A stretch of 64,000 bases of DNA from JBJHBP01 sp050485645 (GTDB lineage Bacteria > Pseudomonadota > Gammaproteobacteria > Steroidobacterales > Rariloculaceae). The notes below the pieces were generated by a model. That model did no database searches, had not been told where the DNA came from, and was given only the letters and a program-made list of their open reading frames with translations. Made by a program: the position numbers and the translations under genes. Of this stretch, positions 18,154 through 25,910 are shown one piece after another (the first letter of the stretch is position 1; each line of letters begins with the position of its first letter). The stretch is taken from positions 160,854 through 224,853 of the forward strand of contig JBJHBT010000002.1 in assembly GCA_050485645.1 (NCBI GenBank). Reading direction: 5' to 3'.

Positions 18154-18357
18154 ATGAAAGCCATAAAGACTGTGATGATTGCGGGTCTGATCACACTGGC
18201 GCCGTTCGCGGCACAGGCGGAGGAAATCGTCCTCGCATGGCAGACCCCGGGTTATGTCATCGAGGAGATCGTGTCGGTCGCCAAGCGTACAGCATCGCTG
18301 CCGACCGAGCTGAAGGAGCCGGCCGCACGGCCGCAGATCCCCGAAAGCTGCATGTAA
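18154..18357 (+). CDS. Small exported protein of unknown function
   Basis: This 67-residue protein has a clear Sec signal peptide (MKAIKTVMIAGLITLAPFAAQA) and a mature part of about 45 residues starting EEIVLAWQTPGYVIEEIV. ATG 18154 is preceded by AAGGAG with about 7 nt spacing, an excellent ribosome site, which argues for a real gene despite its size. The mature part has a single Cys next to the end. No domain is recognised. An AT-richer stretch at 18010-18060 upstream probably contains its promoter. A strong bidirectional terminator follows 25 bp after the stop. Confidence 0.65.
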   Translation: MKAIKTVMIAGLITLAPFAAQAEEIVLAWQTPGYVIEEIVSVAKRTASLPTELKEPAARPQIPESCM

Positions 18358-18381
18358 TGCGCGGCGTGAACTCTGACCCTG

Positions 18382-18432
18382 CCGGCCGGCGGACTAAGGG
18401 CTCTGACCGAGCCCTAAGCGCCGCCGGCCGGG
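18382..18432. terminator. Long hairpin between converging genes, probable bidirectional terminator
   Basis: A stem of about 22 bp pairs CCGGCCGGCGG then CTAAGGGCTC with their near-perfect complements around a 5-nt loop (TGACC, 18404-18408). There is no long T-run on either side. It separates the small exported gene (plus) from the DUF6152 partner operon (minus). Confidence 0.6.
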
Positions 18433-18438
18433 CATCGG

Positions 18439-19254
18439 TCAGGGGACGATCGGACTGGTCCGATCGATGTCAGTGGCTTCACTGCCGACCATCAGTTCGT
18501 CGGCGTAGTTGGCCTGCTGACAGATGTACTCGAACAGCTCGGTTCCCTCTTCACGATTGAGATTGAACCACCCGGTGTAAGGCGCCGTATAGGCACCCGG
18601 GTCGTCTATCGTAATTTCGTACCGGATCGTTGCCTGGTCTGTACGGGTGAAGCGCTCCAGCGTGTGCAGCTGTTTGGTGTGCGGCAGACCGCGACGGTCG
18701 AGCCAGAAGTCTTCGTTGAATCCATACGAATCAATGACCAGCGTGTCACCCTCCCACCAGCCAATGGAATGACCGTAGTTGGTGGGCGTGAGGTTCCGCG
18801 GATGGCCGCGGCCATCCATGTAGACCACTCTGAAGGTATGCGGCCCACCAACATCGAAGATGTACAGGCGCTGCAGCTCCGGCAGCTCAACGAACTCGAC
18901 GCCATAGGGAGTCAGGAACTGGCGCGCGGTACCTGATGCCTTGCAGCGGGCATGCGGCTCAAGCTCGTGCGCCTGGCGGCTGTCGTAGAGCGCCCTGGCC
19001 CAGGGCTGGAACGGGATCTCACTGTAAGTGGCGATCGGATCCGTGATACCGAACATCGGCGTCCAGACGGCGACATCGTCGATCGTCACGCCACCCAGTA
19101 TCACACGCCCGTCCTCGTTGCGAGGCGCGGGATCAGGGGGCGGCAGGTTCGGATTTCTGGCTCGTCGCTGCGCATCCGCGTCCAGAGGTGCCATCACGCA
19201 CAGCGCGGCCGCCAGTGCAACGAACGCAAGCGATCTGACAGCCCCCGCTCTCAT
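18439..19254 (-). CDS. Exported protein with GDTLV partner domain (DUF6152-associated)
   Basis: This 271-residue protein has a signal peptide (cleavage near LDADA). Its core reads YGHSIGWWEGDTLVIDSYGF, then NEDFWLDRRGLPHTKQL, LERFTR and a TIDDPGAYT segment. The same module is the C-terminal half of the fused proteins at 19735 and 51434, and a diverged form is at 27989. I know of no characterised member and assign no activity. Its ATG overlaps the stop of the DUF6152 gene by 4 bp, so the two are translationally coupled. It is the last of four co-directional exported-protein genes. The window evidence points to a function shared with DUF6152 in the periplasm. Confidence 0.75.
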   Translation of the reverse strand: MRAGAVRSLAFVALAAALCVMAPLDADAQRRARNPNLPPPDPAPRNEDGRVILGGVTIDDVAVWTPMFGITDPIATYSEIPFQPWARALYDSRQAHELEPHARCKASGTARQFLTPYGVEFVELPELQRLYIFDVGGPHTFRVVYMDGRGHPRNLTPTNYGHSIGWWEGDTLVIDSYGFNEDFWLDRRGLPHTKQLHTLERFTRTDQATIRYEITIDDPGAYTAPYTGWFNLNREEGTELFEYICQQANYADELMVGSEATDIDRTSPIVP

Positions 19255-19664
19255 GGAGTGGACTCGCGGCTGGAAACGGCGTCCAGTGTCTGCCCGGGCT
19301 GACCACCGGTTTCCGTGAGAACCACATTGCGCGCATTCAGACGGTTGCTGCCGTTTCTGGCCAGCCAGCCGTTGACGGTGACCTGTTCACCGATCTTGAG
19401 CGAGTCCCGCCGCCAGCCGCGTCGCTGCAAGCCATGCGGCGGGCCCATCTCGGCGCCCCAGTTCACCACCTCACCGCTCTCTTCATCGACCACGTTGACG
19501 TAGAACCAGACATGCGGGTTGGTCCACTCAATGTTGGTGACGATTCCGGTGAGCTGTATCGGACGTTCCGCATCGAACTCCGCAGCGAAGGAGTGATGGG
19601 CATCCACCGGCCGCAGCAGCATGGTCGCTGCCAGCACGACGACTCCGAGCATGTACTTTTTCAT
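19251..19664 (-). CDS. Exported DUF6152-family protein
   Basis: This 137-residue protein has the signal peptide MKKYMLGVVVLAATMLLRPVDA, followed directly by HHSFAAEFDAERPIQLTG. That is the family's conserved start of the mature protein. The rest (IEWTNPHVWFYVNV, EMGPPHGLQRRGW, NGWLARNGSNRLNA) is a small beta-rich fold typical of DUF6152. ATG 19664 is chosen over an upstream in-frame ATG because of the strong AGGAGG site 6 nt before it. If signal peptidase cuts after VDA, the mature N-terminus is His-His. It is coupled to the partner-domain gene by a 4-bp overlap. Confidence 0.85.
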   Translation of the reverse strand: MKKYMLGVVVLAATMLLRPVDAHHSFAAEFDAERPIQLTGIVTNIEWTNPHVWFYVNVVDEESGEVVNWGAEMGPPHGLQRRGWRRDSLKIGEQVTVNGWLARNGSNRLNARNVVLTETGGQPGQTLDAVSSRESTP

Positions 19665-19734
19665 GTCAGGCCTCCTGAACATACCGTTCTTTCCGGGCAA
19701 CCGTGTCTCAATAACCGAGTTTCAACGATCCGAC

Positions 19735-20862
19735 CTACGATCGATTGTGTTGACAGAAATGCACGGGCATCTCCTCCCCGCCGACCCATTGAAGGGTCCA
19801 GGTGACGGTCCATGGCCTGGTGTAGGCGCCCGGATCGTCGATCTCCAGCTCATAACGAAGCGTGTCACTGTCGGGGCGCGAGAAGCGCTCGGTCATGTTC
19901 AACTGGCTGGTATGCGGCAGACCGCCATTGGTGAACCAGAAGTCCTCGTTGAAGCCGCGCGTCTCCACGACCAGCGTATCACCCTGCCACTCACCGACCG
20001 AGCGACCGTAGTACAGCGGGTTGTCGTCGTCACCGCCGACCTGGCCCACATGATCGCGATCATCCAGGTGAATGATCCGGTAGTTGCGATTTCCGCTGCC
20101 GATCAGCACGAACACGCGCCTGTTGTCGCGATCCTCGATCAGCTGCACGCCCAGATTGGACTGGAACTGACGCGGGCCGCCCGGCGGCTTGCAGTGCAGG
20201 AAGTTCGGATCGTCGCGCAGCGAGCGCTCCTGTCGGTGTCGATACAGCGCCAGCGCCCATGGCTGAAACGGCGCGACCCGAGAAGCATCGGACGGATTGC
20301 GCAGCATGCCGTCTGCGTTCACCGCGACATTCACGCCATCCTCGACCAGTGTCGTGGCACTGGGAAAGCTCCAGTAGCCGCCGGAACCCTGACCAGGCAC
20401 CACGCCCAGTGCCGGCTGGCCATCAGGCCAGCGCGGTGTGGGCCGCGACTGCAACGGCTTGGTCGGCGGAGCAATCCGCAGGTTGTAGACCTGTCGGTTG
20501 GCGGAGGAAAGCACCACGTTCTCGCCCCAGATCTGGCGTGACCCGTCGCGAGCAGTGATGCCCGACACGATGACCACATCGCCAGGCGAGAGCGTGTTGT
20601 GATGCCAGCCCGACTGCTCGAGCTCGACGGGACTGTGCAGCTCCACAGCCCAGTTGCTGACCTGGTCGCCGTCCTCGATATTGATGAACACATGCGCGTG
20701 AGGGTTACGCCAGTCGACGTAAGTCACGACACCCTGCATCGTCCTGGCAGCCGCCGGATCGAACTTGGCGTGGATCGCATGATGCGCCAGCGCGGCGGCA
20801 CCCAGTGATACACCAGCAAGACCGATCAGACCGCGTATCATTCCGGAAACGCGGGTACCCAT
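19735..20862 (-). CDS. Exported fusion of DUF6152-like and GDTLV partner domains
   Basis: This 375-residue protein has a signal peptide ending ALA, followed by HHAIHAKFDP. Residues about 27-130 are DUF6152-like (VTYVDWRNPHAHVFIN, ELHSPVELEQSGWHHNTL). Residues about 190-375 are the partner domain (YGRSVGEWQGDTLVVETRGF, then NEDFWFTNGGLPHTSQL and EIDDPGAYTRPW). It joins in one chain the two modules that the next two genes encode separately, which is direct evidence that they work together. A linker of about 50 residues separates them. It starts 2 bp after the preceding gene ends. Confidence 0.8.
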   Translation of the reverse strand: MGTRVSGMIRGLIGLAGVSLGAAALAHHAIHAKFDPAAARTMQGVVTYVDWRNPHAHVFINIEDGDQVSNWAVELHSPVELEQSGWHHNTLSPGDVVIVSGITARDGSRQIWGENVVLSSANRQVYNLRIAPPTKPLQSRPTPRWPDGQPALGVVPGQGSGGYWSFPSATTLVEDGVNVAVNADGMLRNPSDASRVAPFQPWALALYRHRQERSLRDDPNFLHCKPPGGPRQFQSNLGVQLIEDRDNRRVFVLIGSGNRNYRIIHLDDRDHVGQVGGDDDNPLYYGRSVGEWQGDTLVVETRGFNEDFWFTNGGLPHTSQLNMTERFSRPDSDTLRYELEIDDPGAYTRPWTVTWTLQWVGGEEMPVHFCQHNRS

Positions 20863-20864
20863 GG

Positions 20865-21275
20865 TTACTGCCTCTGGACTTCGAACGAGCCGCTGCCGCG
20901 CTCACTGCGCCAGGTGCCGGTGATGTACCGGTGCGACAGTGCCAGATCCCCGATGCGGCCTTCGATCTGATACCGAACCGCACCACCATCGGCAAGCACC
21001 GCTGCAGCCTCGATCCGTACCGTCCAGGTTTCCGGGTCCAGCGTGGCGTTGCTGATGCGGATATTCTGCGTGCCGGGATTGATGATGCCGGTGATATCGC
21101 GGCCGTCCCAATCAAGCACGAGCAGCACGCTGTTACCGTGCGCCTCGTTGCCGGCCCACTGGCCGATCCATGACCCCTTGAGTGGATGCCCTTCCTGAGC
21201 CTGCGCGGAAGCCGCAATGGTGATCGCGGCCACGGCTGTGCACAGCAGCCTTTTCAACGTGTAAACATGATGCAC
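20865..21275 (-). CDS. Small exported beta-rich protein, first gene of the DUF6152 operon
   Basis: This protein of about 136 residues has a signal peptide (LKRLLCTAVAAITIAASAQA) and a mature part beginning QEGHPLKGSWIGQW, reminiscent of lipocalin-like exported proteins. I recognise no named family. The open frame reaches ATG 21347, but a TATAAT at 21303-21308 would put transcription start inside that longer frame. GTG 21275 follows a run of seven Gs at 7 nt spacing and is preferred; TTG 21257 is also possible. It heads an operon of four exported-protein genes and diverges from the PQQ sugar dehydrogenase. Confidence 0.65.
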   Translation of the reverse strand: MHHVYTLKRLLCTAVAAITIAASAQAQEGHPLKGSWIGQWAGNEAHGNSVLLVLDWDGRDITGIINPGTQNIRISNATLDPETWTVRIEAAAVLADGGAVRYQIEGRIGDLALSHRYITGTWRSERGSGSFEVQRQ

Positions 21276-21302
21276 ACGTATACCCCCCCGAGTTTTGTCT
21301 CG

Positions 21303-21308
21303 ATTATA
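21303..21308 (-). promoter_or_regulatory. -10 element (TATAAT) for the DUF6152 operon
   Basis: A perfect TATAAT reads on the minus strand about 30 bp upstream of GTG 21275. The -35 is weak (TTTCAT, 21328-21333, 19-bp spacer). The expected leader would be about 20 nt and contain the G-run used as ribosome site, which favours the GTG start. Confidence 0.45.
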
Positions 21309-21469
21309 TACACGAGTCCGTCGGCCGATGAAACCCGCCGGCAACACCCGATCCCTCCCCCGCAGGCCCCTCTCCGTTTGCCACGCCGCTTACCACACCG
21401 TTTGACGTGGACGGCCCGCTGCCACAATCATGGCCCGTATTTCCCTGAGCAAGCCGGAACCGCCCGCCA

Positions 21470-22786
21470 ATGAACAGCATCGAGACAGCACATCCGTCAC
21501 CGGAAGTCACCGCCCGGGCCAACCGCTCATCCCGGCGGCAAGCACGGTTCAGAATTGCCACGAGACTACAGGCGCGGCTGATCGCCACGTTTCTGCTGCC
21601 AGCCGCCATTGCGGTACACGCCCAGGAAGGCATCGGCGTCGCACCGGTGATACTGGACGACAGCCCGTACGTATTCGACACCGCCGAACTGCACCCGCTG
21701 CGCGTGGACGTGGTGGTGCGCCACATCGAGAACCCCTACAGCTTCGCGCTGCTGCCCAACGGGGATGCGCTGATTGCGCAACGTGGCGCGGCACTGCGCT
21801 ATGTGCGCAACGCCACCGCCAGCGACGGATCGGCCGAGCTCGAACCGGAGCCGGTGACCGGCACGCCGGTATCACAGGGCGTGCTGCTGGGCGGTCTGCA
21901 CGACATCGCACTGCACCCGGAGTTCTCCGCCAACGGGTTCGTCTACTTCACCTTCAACCGCGCCGGTGAAGCCGCCGGTGGACCCGGCCCCGGGCAGCGG
22001 CCGATCGCCCTGATCGTCGCCCGCGGTCGACTGGCTGATCGCGCGCTGCACGATGTGCAAGTGATCCTGGATGGCGGAGAACGCTCCGGCGCCAGCGGCT
22101 CACGTCTGGCGTTCGCGCCGGACGGACTGCTGTATGTCAGTACCGGCGCTCCCTTCGGTGACGAAGCACAGCGCACGGACAACATCTACGGCAAGGTGCT
22201 GCGCATCCACGACGATGGACGCATTCCGGCCGACAATCCATTCGTCGACGAAGCGGGCGCCAGAGCCGAAATCTTTTCGCTCGGACACCGTGACCAGCTC
22301 GGCCTGACGGTACACCCGGTGAGCGGCGCCGTACTGGCTGCCGAACACGGCCCCCAGGGCGGTGACAAGGTCAATCTCATCCTGCCCGGTCGCAACTACG
22401 GCTGGCCTGAATACAGCTTCGGTCGTGAGTACGACGGGCCGATGGCCACAGAACGCCCGCTTGGGGAAGACACCGAGCCGCCGCTGATCCTGTGGATGCC
22501 GTCCATCGCACCCACCGGCATGGCGGTTTACACCGGCGACCGGATCGCCGCGTGGCAGGGCAACCTTTTCGTGGGCAGTGCGCGACGCGGGCAGATACCG
22601 CGCACCGGCGGTCTTGAACGCATCGTCCTGAACGACGATCTGCAGGAACTGCGTCGCGAATCGCTGCTCACCGGACTCCACCAGCGCATACGCGACGTGC
22701 GCCAGGGGCCGGACGGGCTGCTGTACGTGATCACCGACGAATCTGACGGTGCTCTGCTGAGGCTGTCGCCCGGCGAGCCGCTCTGA
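21470..22786 (+). CDS. Exported PQQ-dependent sugar dehydrogenase-family protein
   Basis: This 438-residue protein has an N-terminal charged stretch and a hydrophobic segment (LIATFLLPAAIAVHA) that serves as signal peptide. It then shows the six-bladed propeller of the soluble glucose/sorbosone dehydrogenase family: PYSFALLPNGDALIAQRGG-like blade start, GGLHDIALHPEF, SGSRLAFAPDGLLYVSTG, GHRDQLGLTVHP, EHGPQGGDKVNLILPGRNYG and QGPDGLLYVITDE. Members oxidise aldose sugars with PQQ and calcium, although many have unknown substrates. Upstream codons before about residue 35 are unusual for a signal peptide, so the start may be later. Its 3' end overlaps the converging regulator gene by 56 bp. Confidence 0.85.
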   Translation: MNSIETAHPSPEVTARANRSSRRQARFRIATRLQARLIATFLLPAAIAVHAQEGIGVAPVILDDSPYVFDTAELHPLRVDVVVRHIENPYSFALLPNGDALIAQRGAALRYVRNATASDGSAELEPEPVTGTPVSQGVLLGGLHDIALHPEFSANGFVYFTFNRAGEAAGGPGPGQRPIALIVARGRLADRALHDVQVILDGGERSGASGSRLAFAPDGLLYVSTGAPFGDEAQRTDNIYGKVLRIHDDGRIPADNPFVDEAGARAEIFSLGHRDQLGLTVHPVSGAVLAAEHGPQGGDKVNLILPGRNYGWPEYSFGREYDGPMATERPLGEDTEPPLILWMPSIAPTGMAVYTGDRIAAWQGNLFVGSARRGQIPRTGGLERIVLNDDLQELRRESLLTGLHQRIRDVRQGPDGLLYVITDESDGALLRLSPGEPL

Positions 22787-23864
22787 CGGTACGGCGGCGA
22801 GGCGGCGCATCCGCCACCGCGGCATCGGCGGCTGCGCCGGCGGCAAAGGCCTGTCGCAGCGCGCGGAAACGCTTGCGATACTGTGCGGGCGTCAGGCCCA
22901 CCTTGCGGCGAAACAGACGGCTGAAAAAGCTCGCATCACCATAGCCTGCTTCGTGCGCAATCGCTTCCACCGCCAGCTGCGATGTTTCAAGCTTCAGTTT
23001 GCTTTCTTCCAGTCGCAGTGCGTGCACATATTCCAACGGCGCCATGCCGGTCGCGGCGCCGAATCGGCGCTTGAACGAGCGTTCCGTCAGACCGCTGAGG
23101 CGGACCATGGCCGCTACCGGCGCATCGGTGTCGTAATACTGCGCGATCCATTCCTGACAACGCGCGATCACCGCGTCCGTGGACTGCCGACTGCATGCCA
23201 GCATCGCGAACGGCTGCTGCCCCACGTGATGCCAGTCCAGCAGATGCAGGCGGGCCACCTGCATGGCCTCATCGACGCCGGCGAATCGCGCGATCAGGTA
23301 CAACCCCAGGTCCTGCCACGACGTGCCGCCACCGGCCATGATGAAGCGCTGCCTGTCGCCGGACACCACCAGCGCACGGTTCGGCTGCATACGCACCCGA
23401 GGGAATCGGCATGCCATGGCATCGCAGTAGGCCCAGTGGGTGGTTACATCCAGATCATCCAGCAGTCCGGCCTCGGCCAGCATCAGTGCGCCGGTGCAGG
23501 CGGTTGCGAACGTCACGCCGGCCGCATTCCGTCGCCGTAGCCAGTCGATCTCGACGTCATGCCGGCCGCGAAGGTCTTCGTCGGGCATCACATTCAGATC
23601 GGGGATCACGACCACATCAACCTCGTCGCAGTCGGCCAGAGCCAGCCCCGGCGAGATCGATAACCCGTTCGCCGTGCGAAACGGCTGGCCGTCCGCGGAC
23701 ACGATCACGGGGCGAAAGCACGACAGGCCCGGCTTTCCGCAAGTCAACTGCCCCCAGTCGCGGCCCGCTGATTCGAGCAGCTCATGCATGCCGTACAACG
23801 TGGACGCCGTGGATTCAGGGACTGCGAGTACGGCGACCCGCAGAGCGGTCTGTGTGTGTGACAT
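22731..23864 (-). CDS. GlxA-type AraC-family regulator with DJ-1/PfpI domain
   Basis: This 377-residue cytoplasmic regulator has an N-terminal DJ-1/PfpI (glutamine-amidotransferase-like) sensor domain. The elbow cysteine lies in GVTFATACTGALMLAEAGLL, typical of GlxA/FtrA-like proteins. The C-terminal AraC double helix-turn-helix contains VAAMVRLSGLTERSFKRRF and AIAHEAGYGDASFFSRLFRR. The usual ligand is unknown. The alanine-rich tail (AAGAADAAV-like) overlaps the 3' end of the sugar dehydrogenase gene. It diverges from the methyltransferase gene 137 bp away, which is a candidate target. Confidence 0.9.
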   Translation of the reverse strand: MSHTQTALRVAVLAVPESTASTLYGMHELLESAGRDWGQLTCGKPGLSCFRPVIVSADGQPFRTANGLSISPGLALADCDEVDVVVIPDLNVMPDEDLRGRHDVEIDWLRRRNAAGVTFATACTGALMLAEAGLLDDLDVTTHWAYCDAMACRFPRVRMQPNRALVVSGDRQRFIMAGGGTSWQDLGLYLIARFAGVDEAMQVARLHLLDWHHVGQQPFAMLACSRQSTDAVIARCQEWIAQYYDTDAPVAAMVRLSGLTERSFKRRFGAATGMAPLEYVHALRLEESKLKLETSQLAVEAIAHEAGYGDASFFSRLFRRKVGLTPAQYRKRFRALRQAFAAGAAADAAVADAPPRRRTVRAARRATASAEHRQIRR

Positions 23865-24000
23865 GGCCGGTTCGTCCGGAAAGTGTCTGAAATGACTCTA
23901 ACCCAGTGCATCGGAGCGGACTAGTCTGCCCGGCGTCGGCAATCGCCCGACAGGCGACGTCACGGCGCCGGATTTCGTGGCAATTTGGGAGAACAGCGCG

Positions 24001-25089
24001 ATGTGTACCATGACGGCTCAGAAAACCCGATTCGACGACGAAAAAGCGGCCGCCTTCGGCGAGCGGCTGCTTGCCGCCCTGAACAACGGTGCGCTGTGCC
24101 TGATGACCTCGATCGGTCACCGCTGCGGACTGTTCGATACGCTGAGCCGTCTGCCGGCCTGCAGCAGCGAACAGCTGGCGCAGGCCGCAGGACTCAACGA
24201 GCGCTATGTGCGCGAATGGCTGGGTGCGATGGTCACGGCACGGGTCGTCGACTACGATCCCGATACCAGGTGCTACAGCCTGCCGGCCGAACATGCTGCC
24301 TCGCTCACACGCGCCGCCGGTGCCGACAACATGGCCGTGTTCACGCAGTACATCAGCGGCCTCGGCAGCATCGAAGACGATGTGCTGCATTGCTTCCATG
24401 CCGGCGGCGGCGTGCCCTACGAACGGTTCGTGCGCTTTCACGAAGTCATGGCCGAGGACAGCGGACAGTCGGTGCTGTCGTCGCTGGAAAGCCACGTCCT
24501 GCCGCTGGTCACCGGACTGAAGGACAGGCTGGAGCGCGGCATTCGCGTGCTCGACCTCGGCTGCGGACGCGGGCTGATCCTGAACCGCCTGGCAGGCATG
24601 TATCCGCGCAGCCGGTTTACCGGCATCGACCTGTCGGTCGATGCGATCGACTACGCACGCCATGCAGCATCCGGCATCGACAACCTGCGGTTCATTGCAC
24701 GAGACCTGAGTGACTTCGACTCCACCGCGGAACCCGCGGCCTATGACTTCGTCACCACCTTCGACGCGATTCACGACCAGGCGAAGCCTCTCAACGTACT
24801 GAAGGGCATCCGGCGCACCCTTGCCCCGGGTGGCGTGTATCTGATGCAGGACATCAGCGGCACCGGCCATGTCCACAAGGATATCGACCATCCGCTGGGC
24901 ACCCTGCTGTATACCGTGTCGTGCATGCACTGCATGACCGTATCGCTCGCACAGGACGGCGAAGGCCTTGGTGCGATGTGGGGCGAGGAAAAGACCCTGG
25001 AGTATCTGTACAGGGCCGGTTTCACTTCGGTGGAGACGAAGAAGCTGGCCCACGACGTGCAGAACAACTGGTACGTGGTCACGCCCTGA
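24001..25089 (+). CDS. SAM-dependent methyltransferase with N-terminal winged helix
   Basis: This 362-residue protein has an N-terminal winged-helix/dimerisation region (CSSEQLAQAAGLNERYVREWL) followed by a class I methyltransferase domain. SAM-binding motif I is VLDLGCGRG and the acidic loop is FTGIDLSVDAI. The layout matches Rv2258c-like methyltransferases. The substrate is unknown. ATG 24001 follows GGGAGA at about 11 nt; ATG 23977 and 24010 are alternatives. It is monocistronic, divergent from the GlxA-type regulator and convergent with the DUF305 gene. Confidence 0.85.
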   Translation: MCTMTAQKTRFDDEKAAAFGERLLAALNNGALCLMTSIGHRCGLFDTLSRLPACSSEQLAQAAGLNERYVREWLGAMVTARVVDYDPDTRCYSLPAEHAASLTRAAGADNMAVFTQYISGLGSIEDDVLHCFHAGGGVPYERFVRFHEVMAEDSGQSVLSSLESHVLPLVTGLKDRLERGIRVLDLGCGRGLILNRLAGMYPRSRFTGIDLSVDAIDYARHAASGIDNLRFIARDLSDFDSTAEPAAYDFVTTFDAIHDQAKPLNVLKGIRRTLAPGGVYLMQDISGTGHVHKDIDHPLGTLLYTVSCMHCMTVSLAQDGEGLGAMWGEEKTLEYLYRAGFTSVETKKLAHDVQNNWYVVTP

Positions 25090-25109
25090 GTATCGCCCGC
25101 TGCGAGGGG

Positions 25110-25895
25110 CTACGGTAAGACTGGCCGCGGCACAACGTCGTCGTGCCGACCGTAGCCCCATTCGCGCAGCCATGTCCGCATCTGATGAATCTCGGCGCGC
25201 TGTTCGATCAGCATCGCTTCGATCAGCACGTCGATGCCATACGGACGCCGCCCTGCTTCAAGCTGCGCCAGCTGCTGGGCCATTGCCATATCGATCGCGC
25301 CTTCGTGGTGGTGAATCATGCCCTCCAGCCACAGCTGTTCGAAAGCCGGACCACTGGCGTCCGCGAGGTCGGCCATCTGCCGGCTGGACAGCATGCCGTG
25401 CATGGGCGGATCGGCGGCCGCATGCCCATCCGTGTGCAGCGGTTGCGGCAGCGTCGCGCCACGTTCGCGGGCGGCATCCAGGAGTGCCTGCATCTGTGCG
25501 ATCTCCGCGGCCTGGGCACCGGCGATGTAGCGCGCAAAGCGAATGAAGCGCGCGCGATCACTACGGCCGGGTACCAGCGCCGCCATATCCAGTGCCTGCT
25601 GGTGATGCACGATCATGTGCTGGAGGAAGGTCAGTTCGCCGACGGTGTAGAGCGGCGGTCCCGGTGCGCGATGCGAGGAACCGTCGGCGCCGGCGGCGGC
25701 GCGTCCGGCATGCCCGGCGCGGTCTTCGTCGCCGCCATGGCCGGAGTGATCACTGTCGCGATCAGACCGATCCGGCTGTGCAACGGCAGTCGACCCGCCC
25801 GCTGCGCAGGCGAGTATCAGGCACAGCCCGGCTGCGGCGAGCACACGTCCGGCAGCCTCGCGAACCCCGACTTCGATGGCGCCGGCCGCCAACAT
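25110..25895 (-). CDS. Exported DUF305-family protein
   Basis: This 261-residue protein has a signal peptide (cleavage near TAVAQ) and a low-complexity His/Asp/Gly stretch (SDHSGHGGDEDRAGHAG). Two ferritin-like DUF305 repeats follow, marked by FLQHMIVHHQQALDMA and WLEGMIHHHEGAIDMA. DUF305 proteins are periplasmic four-helix bundles often linked to copper or other metals; the His-rich region fits metal handling. ATG 25895 or GTG 25898 may start it. It lies 15 bp after the LVIVD protein gene on the same strand, so the two are likely cotranscribed. Confidence 0.88.
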   Translation of the reverse strand: MLAAGAIEVGVREAAGRVLAAAGLCLILACAAGGSTAVAQPDRSDRDSDHSGHGGDEDRAGHAGRAAAGADGSSHRAPGPPLYTVGELTFLQHMIVHHQQALDMAALVPGRSDRARFIRFARYIAGAQAAEIAQMQALLDAARERGATLPQPLHTDGHAAADPPMHGMLSSRQMADLADASGPAFEQLWLEGMIHHHEGAIDMAMAQQLAQLEAGRRPYGIDVLIEAMLIEQRAEIHQMRTWLREWGYGRHDDVVPRPVLP

Positions 25896-25910
25896 CACAT
25901 CACCGCCACT

